This document shows positions 1 through 5,873 of a DNA stretch of 6,446 nucleotides, piece after piece. Both the position numbers and the translations under genes were made by a program. The DNA lies in the NCBI GenBank assembly GCA_023453335.1, contig JAEXTU010000024.1:1-6446 (forward strand), written 5' to 3'. The notes below the pieces were generated by a model, which worked only from the letters and a program-made list of their open reading frames with translations, was not told where the DNA came from and made no database searches. The stretch's first letter is position 1. Every line of letters begins with the position of its first letter. Source of the stretch: Pseudomonadota bacterium (GTDB taxonomy: Bacteria; Desulfobacterota; Desulfovibrionia; Desulfovibrionales; Desulfovibrionaceae).

Positions 1-724
1 GGGTCAGCACGCTCCAGGAGTCGCCGTTGGCCGGGGCCAGCACCGCCACCCCGAACTCCGGGGACAGGGCCAGGTTGGCCAGGGCGGTGGCCAGGGGCAT
101 GGACAGCACCACCACGCCAAGGACCTCGTCGTTCTTGATGACCGGGGCCGCGGCCTTGGCCAGGGGCTCCCCGGCGGCCAGGTCCAGGCCCTGCACCGGG
201 CTTTTGTCGGCCAGGGCCCGGGCGGCCAGGGAGGCGCTGATCCCGCGCTCGGACTCCGCGCCGGAGCGCAGCCGGGGCTTGCCCGAGCGGTCGAATATCT
301 CCATGTCCAGGGTGGTCAGGCCCGCGCCGCGGCGCACGCTGCCCAGATAGGGCAGGACGATCTCCTGCAGGGTCGGCCCCGCCGCGCCGTCCAGCGCCCC
401 CGCCAGGGCGGGCATGGAGGCTGCGGCCAGGGCCAGGGACAGGGTCAGCTCCTCCTGCCGCTTCAGCTCACCCTGAGCCTGGCTGCGGGCCAGGCCGAGC
501 AGGTCCCCGGCGTTGTTCTCCACGCCGCGGCCCAGGGCGAAGAGCATGAAGCCCAGCAGGCTCACGCAGCCCAGAGCCAGCAACGCGCCGGTGAGATAGA
601 GGAAGCGGCCCTTGAGGCTCCACTTGCGGGGGTCGATGAGCCGGGCCAGGCGGGGGGACGAGAACAGGCCGGGCTTGGATTTCTTGGGCGCCACCTTGGG
701 CGCGCCGGGCTCTTTCTCGGGCAT
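1..724 (-). CDS. Membrane sensor with periplasmic Cache-like domain, N-terminal part only
   Basis: The reading frame starts at the ATG read from 724 and stays open for 241 codons to the left edge, so the C-terminal output domain is missing. Residues 1-40 are a Lys/Pro-rich cytoplasmic tail. Residues 41-65 (FLYLTGALLALGCVSLLGF and onward) are one strong membrane helix. Residues about 68-95 look like an extracytoplasmic helix. Residues about 135-215 resemble the Cache fold of sensory proteins: a strand with LTTLDMEIFDRSGK, then a SPVQGLDL stretch, then APVIKNDEVLGVVVLSM. This pattern is known from dCache_3-like ligand-binding regions of chemotaxis receptors and histidine kinases. The ligand is unknown. 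A G-rich Shine-Dalgarno (AGGGGAG, about 729-735) supports the start. I cannot tell whether the output is a methyl-accepting, kinase or GGDEF domain. Confidence is good for a membrane sensor and lower for the Cache subtype. Confidence 0.75.
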   Translation of the reverse strand, partial: MPEKEPGAPKVAPKKSKPGLFSSPRLARLIDPRKWSLKGRFLYLTGALLALGCVSLLGFMLFALGRGVENNAGDLLGLARSQAQGELKRQEELTLSLALAAASMPALAGALDGAAGPTLQEIVLPYLGSVRRGAGLTTLDMEIFDRSGKPRLRSGAESERGISASLAARALADKSPVQGLDLAAGEPLAKAAAPVIKNDEVLGVVVLSMPLATALANLALSPEFGVAVLAPANGDSWSVLT

Positions 725-755
725 GGTCGCTCCCCTAGGGGTTCGGGGTTGGGCG

Positions 756-776
756 AAAAGGCAAGGCCGGCTTTGC
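756..776 (-). terminator. Possible weak intrinsic terminator after the acetyltransferase gene
   Basis: Read on the minus strand, 776-761 gives GCAAAGCCGGCCTTGC, which can fold into a short stem (four outer pairs, one A-C mismatch, one inner pair) around a CCGG loop. It is followed one base later by TTTT (759-756). It lies 130 bases beyond the acetyltransferase stop and about 30 bases before the sensor start, so it would separate the two transcripts. The stem is short and the T tract is only four bases, so this is a tentative call. Confidence 0.3.
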
Positions 777-820
777 GTTACAACACGATGGCGTTTAAAT
801 CCAGTGTTATTGCGCTCCCA

Positions 821-878
821 CTGAAAATTCCAGGGAATGGGTAGGTTAATCCAGCGCGGATCATGCCTGGAAATTCAG
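821..878. repeat. Imperfect inverted repeat between acetyltransferase and sensor genes
   Basis: The arm at 821-834 (CTGAAAATTCCAGG) pairs with 866-878 (CCTGGAAATTCAG): seven inner pairs, a 2x1 internal mismatch, then five outer pairs, enclosing a 31-base loop. There is no T tract on either side, so it does not look like an intrinsic terminator. It could be an operator or a structured leader for the sensor gene, whose start is about 100 bases downstream on the minus strand. The function is unknown. The rest of the 725-905 gap holds no gene that I can support. Confidence 0.4.
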
Positions 879-905
879 GTGGTTGCCCAATGCCCGCAGG
901 AGGTT

Positions 906-1445
906 TCAGGCCAGGCGGCGCAGGGCGGCCAGGTCCGGGCCGGACAGGGCGCGCACGTGTTGCCGGATCGTCTTCTCCGGCCAGTCCCACCAGGCCAGGT
1001 CCAGGAGGAAGGCCACGTCCTCCTCGGCAAAGCGCAGGCGGAGCACCCGGGCCGGGTTGCCCGCCACCACCGCATAGGGCGGCACGTCGCGGGTGACCAC
1101 CGCGCCCGCGCCCACCACCGCGCCGCTGCCCACCGTGACCCCGCCCAGGAGCACGGCCCGGTAGCCGATCCACACGTCGTGGCCGATGGTGAGGTCCCCC
1201 AGGCAGCGGGGGTGGCCGCCAAGGCCCCGGGCCTCCTCCCAGTGGTCGCAGACCGCCTGGAAGGGATACGTGGTGGCCCACTCGTCGTGGTGGCCCACCA
1301 TGATTGCGGCCACCTCGTCGGCAATGGAGCAGAAGCGGCCGATGCTGATGCGGCCCAGTGCCCCTACCACCCGCAGGTTTCCGTAGGTGTATTCGCCGAT
1401 GGAAAAGCGCGGTCCCTTGAGCAAATCTCGGGTGAACCTGACCAT
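906..1445 (-). CDS. Hexapeptide-repeat acetyltransferase, xenobiotic acyltransferase (CatB/Vat) type
   Basis: A complete 179-residue protein, close to the usual length of the CatB/VatD acetyltransferases, which move acetyl from acetyl-CoA to a hydroxyl of a small acceptor. Residues 32-50 and 84-132 carry the [LIV]-G-x4 turns of a left-handed beta helix, for example ISIGRFCSI, LTIGHDVWIGYRAVLLGGV and VGSGAVVGAGAVV. A loop at 51-62 contains HHDEWATTYPF, which lines up with the loop holding the catalytic His and the TYPF segment of VatD-type enzymes; H52 or H53 is the likely catalytic residue. The 127-139 segment (VAGNPARVLRLRF) and the tail WWDWPEKTIRQ at 152-162 are also family hallmarks. A strong GGAGGAG lies just before the ATG. 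It follows the alkyltransferase gene by 24 bases. The fold is confident. The acceptor is unknown, and antibiotic resistance should not be assumed because many chromosomal members act on other substrates. Confidence 0.9.
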   Translation of the reverse strand: MVRFTRDLLKGPRFSIGEYTYGNLRVVGALGRISIGRFCSIADEVAAIMVGHHDEWATTYPFQAVCDHWEEARGLGGHPRCLGDLTIGHDVWIGYRAVLLGGVTVGSGAVVGAGAVVTRDVPPYAVVAGNPARVLRLRFAEEDVAFLLDLAWWDWPEKTIRQHVRALSGPDLAALRRLA

Positions 1446-1469
1446 GGCTCCTCCCTCCCGGCCGGACCT

Positions 1470-1961
1470 CTACCGCCTGGGCAGGCGCGCACCCTCCAGG
1501 CGGAGCAGGTAGTCCTTCATGGGCAGGCCGCAGGCCCCGAAGCCCACCAGGTCGCCGCCGGCCCCGATGACCCGGTGGCAGGGGATGAGCAGCGGCCAGG
1601 GGTTGTGGTTCATGACCCGGCCCACGGCCCGGGCCGCGCCGGGGTGGCCGGCCAGGCGGGCCAGGTTGCCATAGCTCACCACTGCCCCGTGCGGCACTCC
1701 GTCGCGCAGGGCGAAGAGCACGTCCCGGGCAAAGGGGGTGAGCCGCGCGGCGTCCAGGGGCAGGGAGGGCCACAGGGGTATCTCGCCGGCCACGTAGCGG
1801 GCGAGGGCCGCGGCCAGGGCGCCGGCTCCGGGGGAGGGGTCCGGGTCGGCATTGAGGCCGTCGGACCAGGACAGGCCGAGGGAGGCGAGCTTGCCGTTCT
1901 TCCAGGCCAGTTCCAGGGCCAAGCGGCCGGCGCAGACGAGTTCGCTGTCGGGTGTGGGCAT
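1470..1961 (-). CDS. ogt: Methylated-DNA--[protein]-cysteine S-methyltransferase
   Basis: A complete 163-residue suicide repair protein that takes the alkyl group from O6-alkylguanine (and O4-alkylthymine) in DNA onto its own cysteine. The N-terminal part (about 1-70) is a divergent, short ribonuclease-like domain as in Ogt-type enzymes, with no Ada regulatory domain. The C-terminal domain (about 73-160) has all the key features: helix-turn-helix with SYGNLARLAGHPGAARAVG (Tyr97 for nucleotide flipping, Arg111 as the arginine finger), Asn120 of the asparagine hinge in MNHNPWP, and the active site IPCHRVIG with Cys128. The segment GDLVGFGACGLPMKDYLL follows as expected. The start at 1961 has GGAGAA a few bases upstream and is 21 bases from the preceding gene, suggesting cotranscription. 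The function is confident; the choice between the names ogt and adaB is not settled. Confidence 0.93.
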   Translation of the reverse strand: MPTPDSELVCAGRLALELAWKNGKLASLGLSWSDGLNADPDPSPGAGALAAALARYVAGEIPLWPSLPLDAARLTPFARDVLFALRDGVPHGAVVSYGNLARLAGHPGAARAVGRVMNHNPWPLLIPCHRVIGAGGDLVGFGACGLPMKDYLLRLEGARLPRR

Positions 1962-1982
1962 GGGGGTTCTCCGCCGGGCACG

Positions 1983-2528
1983 CTACTGCAGGGGCGGGCG
2001 TCTTTCAAGCCGGTCCTGGATGGCGGCGTGCACCTCGTCCAGGTCCGCGGCCAGGAAGCCGTCGGGGATGGTGATGGTCCGGCGCAGAGTGAGCATGGTC
2101 ACGCAGCGGCCCAGCCGCACGGCCGGGGGCAGGGCCGCGAAGAAGGCCGCGGGGTCGCGCAGGGTGACGATGAGGGAGCGGGTCCGGGTCCGGGCCTGGC
2201 CCCGTCCGGCCTCGGGGGTTTCCCGCACCCGCAGGACGCAGGCGGCGATGTCCGCCCAGGCCACGGCCCCGGCCGGGTAGAGGAAGGCGTTGTCGAACAG
2301 CCCCTGGTCCAGGAGGATGAGCCCAGGCAGGGGGTCGCGGGCCTGGCTCCAGAAGCCCCAGGCAAAGGCCAGCAGGCTGGGCAGCACCGCCAGCCCCACC
2401 GCCAGCAGCACCGGGTCGCGCAGGACCCCGTTGGCGATGACCACCAGCGCCCCCAGGCTCAGGACCCCGAACACCACGGCCCCGGCATAATGGCGACTCG
2501 CCGCCCTGGCGAACTCCCGCTCCGGCAT
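1983..2528 (-). CDS. Two-helix membrane protein with PH-like domain (STM3941-like), single module
   Basis: A complete 181-residue protein of unknown function. Two hydrophobic helices (about 14-33 and 40-61) form a hairpin in the membrane and leave both ends on the same side, probably the cytoplasm. The soluble part opens with PGLILLDQGLFDNAFLYP, then GAVAWADIAACVLRV (88-102), a charged insert (103-117), a strand LIVTLRDP and a tail TITIPDGFLAADLDEVHAAI ending in a helix. This arrangement resembles the small STM3941-type proteins, where a two-helix hairpin precedes a PH-like domain with a G-[IL]-x-D-N and G-x-[IV]-x-W pattern; that assignment is from memory of the family. The closest relative visible here is the second half of the neighbouring 368-residue protein. 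The start lies behind a GGGAAGGGAA ribosome site that can be masked by a stem (see 2535-2595). Confidence 0.8.
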   Translation of the reverse strand: MPEREFARAASRHYAGAVVFGVLSLGALVVIANGVLRDPVLLAVGLAVLPSLLAFAWGFWSQARDPLPGLILLDQGLFDNAFLYPAGAVAWADIAACVLRVRETPEAGRGQARTRTRSLIVTLRDPAAFFAALPPAVRLGRCVTMLTLRRTITIPDGFLAADLDEVHAAIQDRLERRPPLQ

Positions 2529-2534
2529 CAGGCT

Positions 2535-2595
2535 TCCCTTCCCTGGAATACCCCTCTCTCTTCCACAATCCGGGCGAGACTGTCCAGGGCAGGGA
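2535..2595 (-). promoter_or_regulatory. Stem that can mask the ribosome binding site of the 181-residue gene
   Basis: In the minus-strand transcript the arm from 2595 to 2583 (TCCCTGCCCTGGA) pairs with the arm from 2547 to 2535 (TCCAGGGAAGGGA) at 12 of 13 positions, with one G-A mismatch and a 35-base loop. The second arm contains the purine-rich ribosome site of the downstream gene, whose ATG is at 2528. The first arm begins 11 bases past the stop codon of the 368-residue gene, so a ribosome ending there would open the stem. This would couple translation of the two homologous genes. The pairing is seen directly; the coupling is inferred. Confidence 0.45.
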
Positions 2596-2606
2596 GGGAA
2601 TTGCGG

Positions 2607-3713
2607 CTAGGTCCGGGCCGCCTCCGGCGCACCGGCCCCGGGCTGGGCCGCGAGTCGGCGTTCGATCTCCAGCTTCAGGGTGTCCAGGTCGGCGGCCACG
2701 GCTATCTGGGGAATCTGGATGGTCTTCCAGCCGGTGGTGTAAGAGGAAATGGCCCGGCAGAGGCGGTACGTCCAGTGGAGCTGGTGCAGCATCTCGTCGG
2801 GCCGGGAAAGGAACACTATCAGGGTGTTGTGCCCGCGATACTCTGTTATTTCACACCGTGTGACGTGGCTCCAGGGCACTGCGCCGAGGGGATAGAGCCA
2901 GGCGTTATCGTAGAGTCCCTGTTTCAGGAGGATTATCGCCGGCTGGGTGTTCTTGATGCGCAGGAAGCTGCCCAGGATCAGAGGGGTGGACACGAGCACG
3001 ACGGTCGCGAAATAGGCCACCCCACTGACGTCGAGACCATGCGCCAGGATGTAATCGGCCCTCATGTAGACAATGAACGGAACGATCAGGGCGACGGCCA
3101 GAATGACGTAGCTCGCGACGAGCCGTTTGTCGCAGCTGTATTGATCATCGTCCGGGGGTGCGATTCCCGTCCCGGCTCCCGGGGTTTCGGCCCCGGGGGA
3201 CGCCGCTTCAGTCAGTCGGGCCATGATGGCAACATAGATGTCCTGGAGGTCGTCTTCGAACGTGAAGTTGGAGAACCGGATAAACTTCCCCTGGTTGGCT
3301 CGCATGGAGCGCATCAGGCGCAGCACTCCAGGCACGTCGTCACCGATCTGGGCGTAATCCTTCAGAACCAGGACCATGCATTTGAAAACCCCGTAGTCCT
3401 CGAAGTGGCATGCGGCGATGTTGTCGTAGGGTACCGTGCCCAGGGCGAAAGGCCAGACGTTGACGTACAGCCCGTGCTCCCGCAGAGCGATTCCGGACTC
3501 CCGGTGGCGGACCAGCATGGTGGCGTACGGGGCGCCTATGAAGAAGAGGATCGACGGCAGGATCGCAATGGCGAGAGCGCCGAGGGGATCAAAAATGAAT
3601 CCGATGAGCACCGGGATCGTGATGAGCAGGCCGGGAATGAAGCAGAGGAGAACGGCCGGCAGGAAGCGAATCCCCCGGACCAGGAATTGCGTTTTATTGT
3701 TTGGAAACGTCAT
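2607..3713 (-). CDS. Duplicated membrane protein: two fused two-helix plus PH-like modules
   Basis: A complete 368-residue protein of unknown function built from two copies of one module. Module one has membrane helices at about 17-40 and 43-66 and a soluble part at about 73-167 with GIALREHGLYVNVWPFALG, then TVPYDNIAACHF and a final DLQDIYVAIMARL. A Pro/Gly/Ala-rich linker runs from 169 to 190. Module two has helices at about 198-217 and 231-250 and a soluble part at about 258-354 with AIILLKQGLYDNAWLYPLG, then AVPWSHVTRCEI and DLDTLKLEIERRL. Module two is the closer match to the separate 181-residue protein downstream. Four predicted helices put both soluble domains on one face, probably cytoplasmic. 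The ribosome site is weak (a GGGGGT run before the ATG). Base composition is visibly lower in G+C than the flanking genes, hinting at a different history. The resemblance to STM3941-type proteins is by pattern only. Confidence 0.8.
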   Translation of the reverse strand: MTFPNNKTQFLVRGIRFLPAVLLCFIPGLLITIPVLIGFIFDPLGALAIAILPSILFFIGAPYATMLVRHRESGIALREHGLYVNVWPFALGTVPYDNIAACHFEDYGVFKCMVLVLKDYAQIGDDVPGVLRLMRSMRANQGKFIRFSNFTFEDDLQDIYVAIMARLTEAASPGAETPGAGTGIAPPDDDQYSCDKRLVASYVILAVALIVPFIVYMRADYILAHGLDVSGVAYFATVVLVSTPLILGSFLRIKNTQPAIILLKQGLYDNAWLYPLGAVPWSHVTRCEITEYRGHNTLIVFLSRPDEMLHQLHWTYRLCRAISSYTTGWKTIQIPQIAVAADLDTLKLEIERRLAAQPGAGAPEAART

Positions 3714-3754
3714 GGATACCCCCGGCCAGGCTTACCCGAAGGCCGATGGGAAAA

Positions 3755-4756
3755 TCAATGGGCTGGTATCGCCCCGGCAGTCGAGAAGCCCTGCCCCTGC
3801 CCCTGCCGCAGGTCCCGCTCCTCCAGCATCCGCTCCAGCATGTCCAGGGTGGTCCGCTTGTCCCCGGCCCAGTCCGGGGCCAGGAGTTCGCCCGGGGCGG
3901 GGTCGGCGGCGAGGCGGTGGATGATGAGGTCGGGGCGCAGGCGGGGGAGGAGGGCGCAGAGCCATTCCAAATATTCTTCCCGGGTGGGCAGGGGGAGCTG
4001 CCCCGCCCGCCAGAGGGCGGCCAGGGCGGTTCCCTCGGCCACATACAGGTTGTGCAGCTTGACCCCGGCCAGGGGCAGGGCATTGACAAAATCCGCGGTT
4101 TGCAGGAAGTGCGGCAGCCCTTCGCCGGGCAGGCCCAGGATGAGGTGGGCGCAGACCGGGATGCCCAGGTCCGCGGCGGCCTTGGCCGCCTGGGCAAAGC
4201 AGGCCGCGTCGTGGCCGCGGTTGATGCGCGTGAGCGTCGCGTCGTGGCAGGTCTGCAGGCCCATTTCCAGCCAGAGCTCCGGCTCGGGCAGCTCCGGGGA
4301 GCGCAGCCGCTCCCGGAACGCGGCGAGAAGTTCAAGCTTCTCGATGTCCAGGCAGTCGGGCCGCGTGCCGATGCACAGCCCGGCCACCCCGGGCAGGGCG
4401 GCAATCTCGTCGAGCACCCGGGCCAGGCGCTCCGCCGGGCCGTGGGTGTTGGAAAAGGCCTGGAGATAGGCCAGGCCGGGATGCTTGGGACTGGGGCCGC
4501 GCAGGCGGTCCCACTGCCGGGCCAGGGCCAAACCTTGGGCAAATAAACCGGTGCCCGAGCCGCGGGGGTTGCAGAAGGCGCAGCCGGCCCGGGACAGGGT
4601 CCCGTCCCGGTTGGGGCAGGAGAACCCGGCGTCCAGGGGCACCTTGCGCAGGGGCCGGCCGAAGCGGCGGCGAAGAACGCCGGCCAGGCGGTTGAGGCGG
4701 TTGGCCCCGGGCGGACCCTCCGGATGGAGACCGCCGGGGGTCGGGGTATTTTTCAT
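3755..4756 (-). CDS. TIGR01212 (YhcC-like) radical SAM protein
   Basis: A complete 333-residue cytoplasmic iron-sulfur enzyme. Radical SAM proteins use a [4Fe-4S] cluster to cleave S-adenosylmethionine and make a radical; the substrate of this family is not established. The cluster motif is the family variant with C47, C59 and C62 (C-x11-C-x2-C) in GFSCPNRDGTLSRAGCAFCN. Later family signatures are YLQAFSNTHGP, GLCIGTRPDCL, LWLEMGLQTCHDATL, INRGHD, VCAHLILGLPGE and VKLHNLYVAEGT. The tail (about 265-310) matches the C-terminal region seen in YhcC relatives. The first 18 residues are Pro/Gly-rich and extend beyond the usual family start. The ATG at 4756 has no convincing Shine-Dalgarno, yet no other ATG, GTG or TTG lies upstream before the in-frame stop read from 4795. 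The gene diverges from mreB. Family assignment is confident; the exact start is not. Confidence 0.92.
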   Translation of the reverse strand: MKNTPTPGGLHPEGPPGANRLNRLAGVLRRRFGRPLRKVPLDAGFSCPNRDGTLSRAGCAFCNPRGSGTGLFAQGLALARQWDRLRGPSPKHPGLAYLQAFSNTHGPAERLARVLDEIAALPGVAGLCIGTRPDCLDIEKLELLAAFRERLRSPELPEPELWLEMGLQTCHDATLTRINRGHDAACFAQAAKAAADLGIPVCAHLILGLPGEGLPHFLQTADFVNALPLAGVKLHNLYVAEGTALAALWRAGQLPLPTREEYLEWLCALLPRLRPDLIIHRLAADPAPGELLAPDWAGDKRTTLDMLERMLEERDLRQGQGQGFSTAGAIPAH

Positions 4757-4784
4757 TTGACAACGAAGGCGGTTTGAACAAACT
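4757..4784 (+). promoter_or_regulatory. Candidate sigma-70-type promoter for mreB
   Basis: A perfect TTGACA (4757-4762) is followed after 16 bases by CAAACT (4779-4784), which keeps the three positions A2, A4 and T6 of the -10 consensus. It lies about 50 bases before the mreB ATG, in the AT-richer divergent gap. A small perfect inverted repeat, GTTTG-AA-CAAAC (4772-4783), overlaps the spacer and -10 and could be an operator. The -10 match is weak, so this is a candidate only. Confidence 0.3.
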
Positions 4785-4806
4785 TCGGTCGTTCAATCTG
4801 CATCTG

Positions 4807-4820
4807 GCGCATGGTTGCGC
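4807..4820 (+). promoter_or_regulatory. Small hairpin in the mreB leader
   Basis: GCGCA (4807-4811) and TGCGC (4816-4820) are perfect complements around a four-base loop, ending one base before the AGAGG ribosome site (4822-4826) of mreB. If transcribed it would sit just upstream of the ribosome site without covering it. The stem is only five pairs, so it may have no role. Confidence 0.25.
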
Positions 4821-4832
4821 AAGAGGATTCCC

Positions 4833-5873
4833 ATGTCCAGAATTTTCGACACCCTGCTCGGGTTCTTCTCCAACGACCTGGCCATCGACCTGGGCACGGC
4901 CAACACCTGCGTGTACGTGAAGGGGCAGGGCATCGTCCTGCGTGAGCCCTCGGTGGTGGCCGTGAAACAGGACGCCAAGGGCGTGAAGAAGGTCCTGGCC
5001 GTGGGCGTGGAGGCCAAGCAGATGCTGGGCCGCACCCCGGCCAACATCGTGGCCATCCGCCCCATGAAGGACGGCGTCATCGCCGACTTCGAGATCACCG
5101 AGGCCATGCTGCGCCACTTCATCTCCAAGGTGCACAATTCCCGCCGCCTGGTGCGGCCGCGGATCATCATCTGCGTGCCCACCGGCATCACCCAGGTGGA
5201 GAAGCGGGCGGTGAAGGAGTCGGCGGAGAGCGCCGGCGCGCGCGAGGTCTACCTGATCGAGGAGCCCATGGCCGCGGCCATCGGGGCCAACCTGCCCATC
5301 ACCGAACCCACCTCCAACATGGTGGTGGACATCGGCGGCGGCACCACCGAGGTGGCGGTCATCTCGCTTTCGGGCATCGTCTATTCCAAGTCGGTCCGCG
5401 TGGGCGGCGACAAGATGGACGAGGCTATCATGCAGTACGTCAAGCGCAAGTACAACATGCTCATCGGCGAATCCACGGCCGAGGCCATCAAGATGCAGTC
5501 GGGGAGCGCGTACCCCGGGGCCTGCGAGGTGGAGATGAGCGTGAAGGGCCGCGACCTGGTTTCGGGCATCCCGCAGAACATCACCATCACCTCGGAGGAG
5601 GTGCGCAAGGCCATCTCCGAGCAGGTGGACGCCATCGTGCAGGCGGTGCGCATCGCCCTGGAGCAGACCCCGCCCGAGCTGGCTGCGGACATCGTGGACC
5701 GCGGCATCGTGCTCACCGGCGGCGGTGCGCTGCTCAAGGGGCTGGACCAGCTCCTGCGCGAGGAGACCGGGCTGCCCATCACCGTGGTGGACGACCCCCT
5801 GTCCACGGTGGTGCTCGGGTCGGGCAAGGCCCTGGACAATCTGGACGTGCTCAAGGAGGTAACCATCGATTAG
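4833..5873 (+). CDS. mreB: Rod-shape-determining protein MreB
   Basis: A complete 346-residue bacterial actin, essentially the standard family length. It forms ATP-dependent filaments under the inner membrane that guide lateral peptidoglycan synthesis with MreC, MreD, RodA and PBP2. The start MSRIFDTLLGFFSND is a short amphipathic segment of the kind that binds membrane. The nucleotide-binding motifs are in order: phosphate 1 (DLGTANTCVYVKGQG, from 19), the connecting region with LIEEPMAAAIGA (from 141), phosphate 2 (DIGGGTTEVAVIS, from Asp166) and the adenosine motif (GIVLTGGGALLKGL, from 291). I chose the ATG at 4833 because AGAGG lies six bases upstream and the protein then begins like other MreBs; an in-frame TTG at 4815 would add six residues. 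The end of the gene carries the ribosome site for mreC. Very confident. Confidence 0.98.
   Translation: MSRIFDTLLGFFSNDLAIDLGTANTCVYVKGQGIVLREPSVVAVKQDAKGVKKVLAVGVEAKQMLGRTPANIVAIRPMKDGVIADFEITEAMLRHFISKVHNSRRLVRPRIIICVPTGITQVEKRAVKESAESAGAREVYLIEEPMAAAIGANLPITEPTSNMVVDIGGGTTEVAVISLSGIVYSKSVRVGGDKMDEAIMQYVKRKYNMLIGESTAEAIKMQSGSAYPGACEVEMSVKGRDLVSGIPQNITITSEEVRKAISEQVDAIVQAVRIALEQTPPELAADIVDRGIVLTGGGALLKGLDQLLREETGLPITVVDDPLSTVVLGSGKALDNLDVLKEVTID
5853..5860 (+). promoter_or_regulatory. Strong Shine-Dalgarno for mreC, inside the end of mreB
   Basis: AAGGAGGT at 5853-5860 is a near-perfect anti-16S match inside the last codons of mreB. Eight bases separate it from the ATT at 5869-5871, the ideal distance for a start codon. 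In the mreC frame a TAA at 5860-5862 blocks any earlier start. This site is the main reason for placing the mreC start at ATT. Confidence 0.8.

Noticed and set aside
906..1445. Calling the acetyltransferase an antibiotic resistance gene
   Set aside because: The fold and catalytic loop fit the CatB/Vat family, but many chromosomal members have other acceptors, and nothing nearby suggests a resistance cassette or mobile element.
778..1773. A 331-codon minus-strand frame overlapping the acetyltransferase and alkyltransferase
   Set aside because: It is a Pro/Arg/Gly-rich alternative frame of two real genes, with no motif of its own.
828..2548. Shared 10-mer TTCCCTGGAA at 2539-2548 (plus) and 828-837 (minus), each in an inverted repeat
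   Set aside because: A window this size is expected to contain many shared 10-mers by chance, and the surrounding bases do not match, so it is not evidence for a common operator.
837..4469. A 1210-codon open frame on the plus strand across five minus-strand genes
   Set aside because: It is antisense to genes with clear families (acetyltransferase, alkyltransferase, radical SAM), is low-complexity in Gly/Gln/Pro/Arg/His, and shows no domain. It arises from GC-rich codon bias.
4815..4832. Upstream TTG start for mreB
   Set aside because: It adds MRKRIP before the normal MreB beginning and lacks a ribosome site, while the ATG at 4833 has AGAGG at proper spacing.
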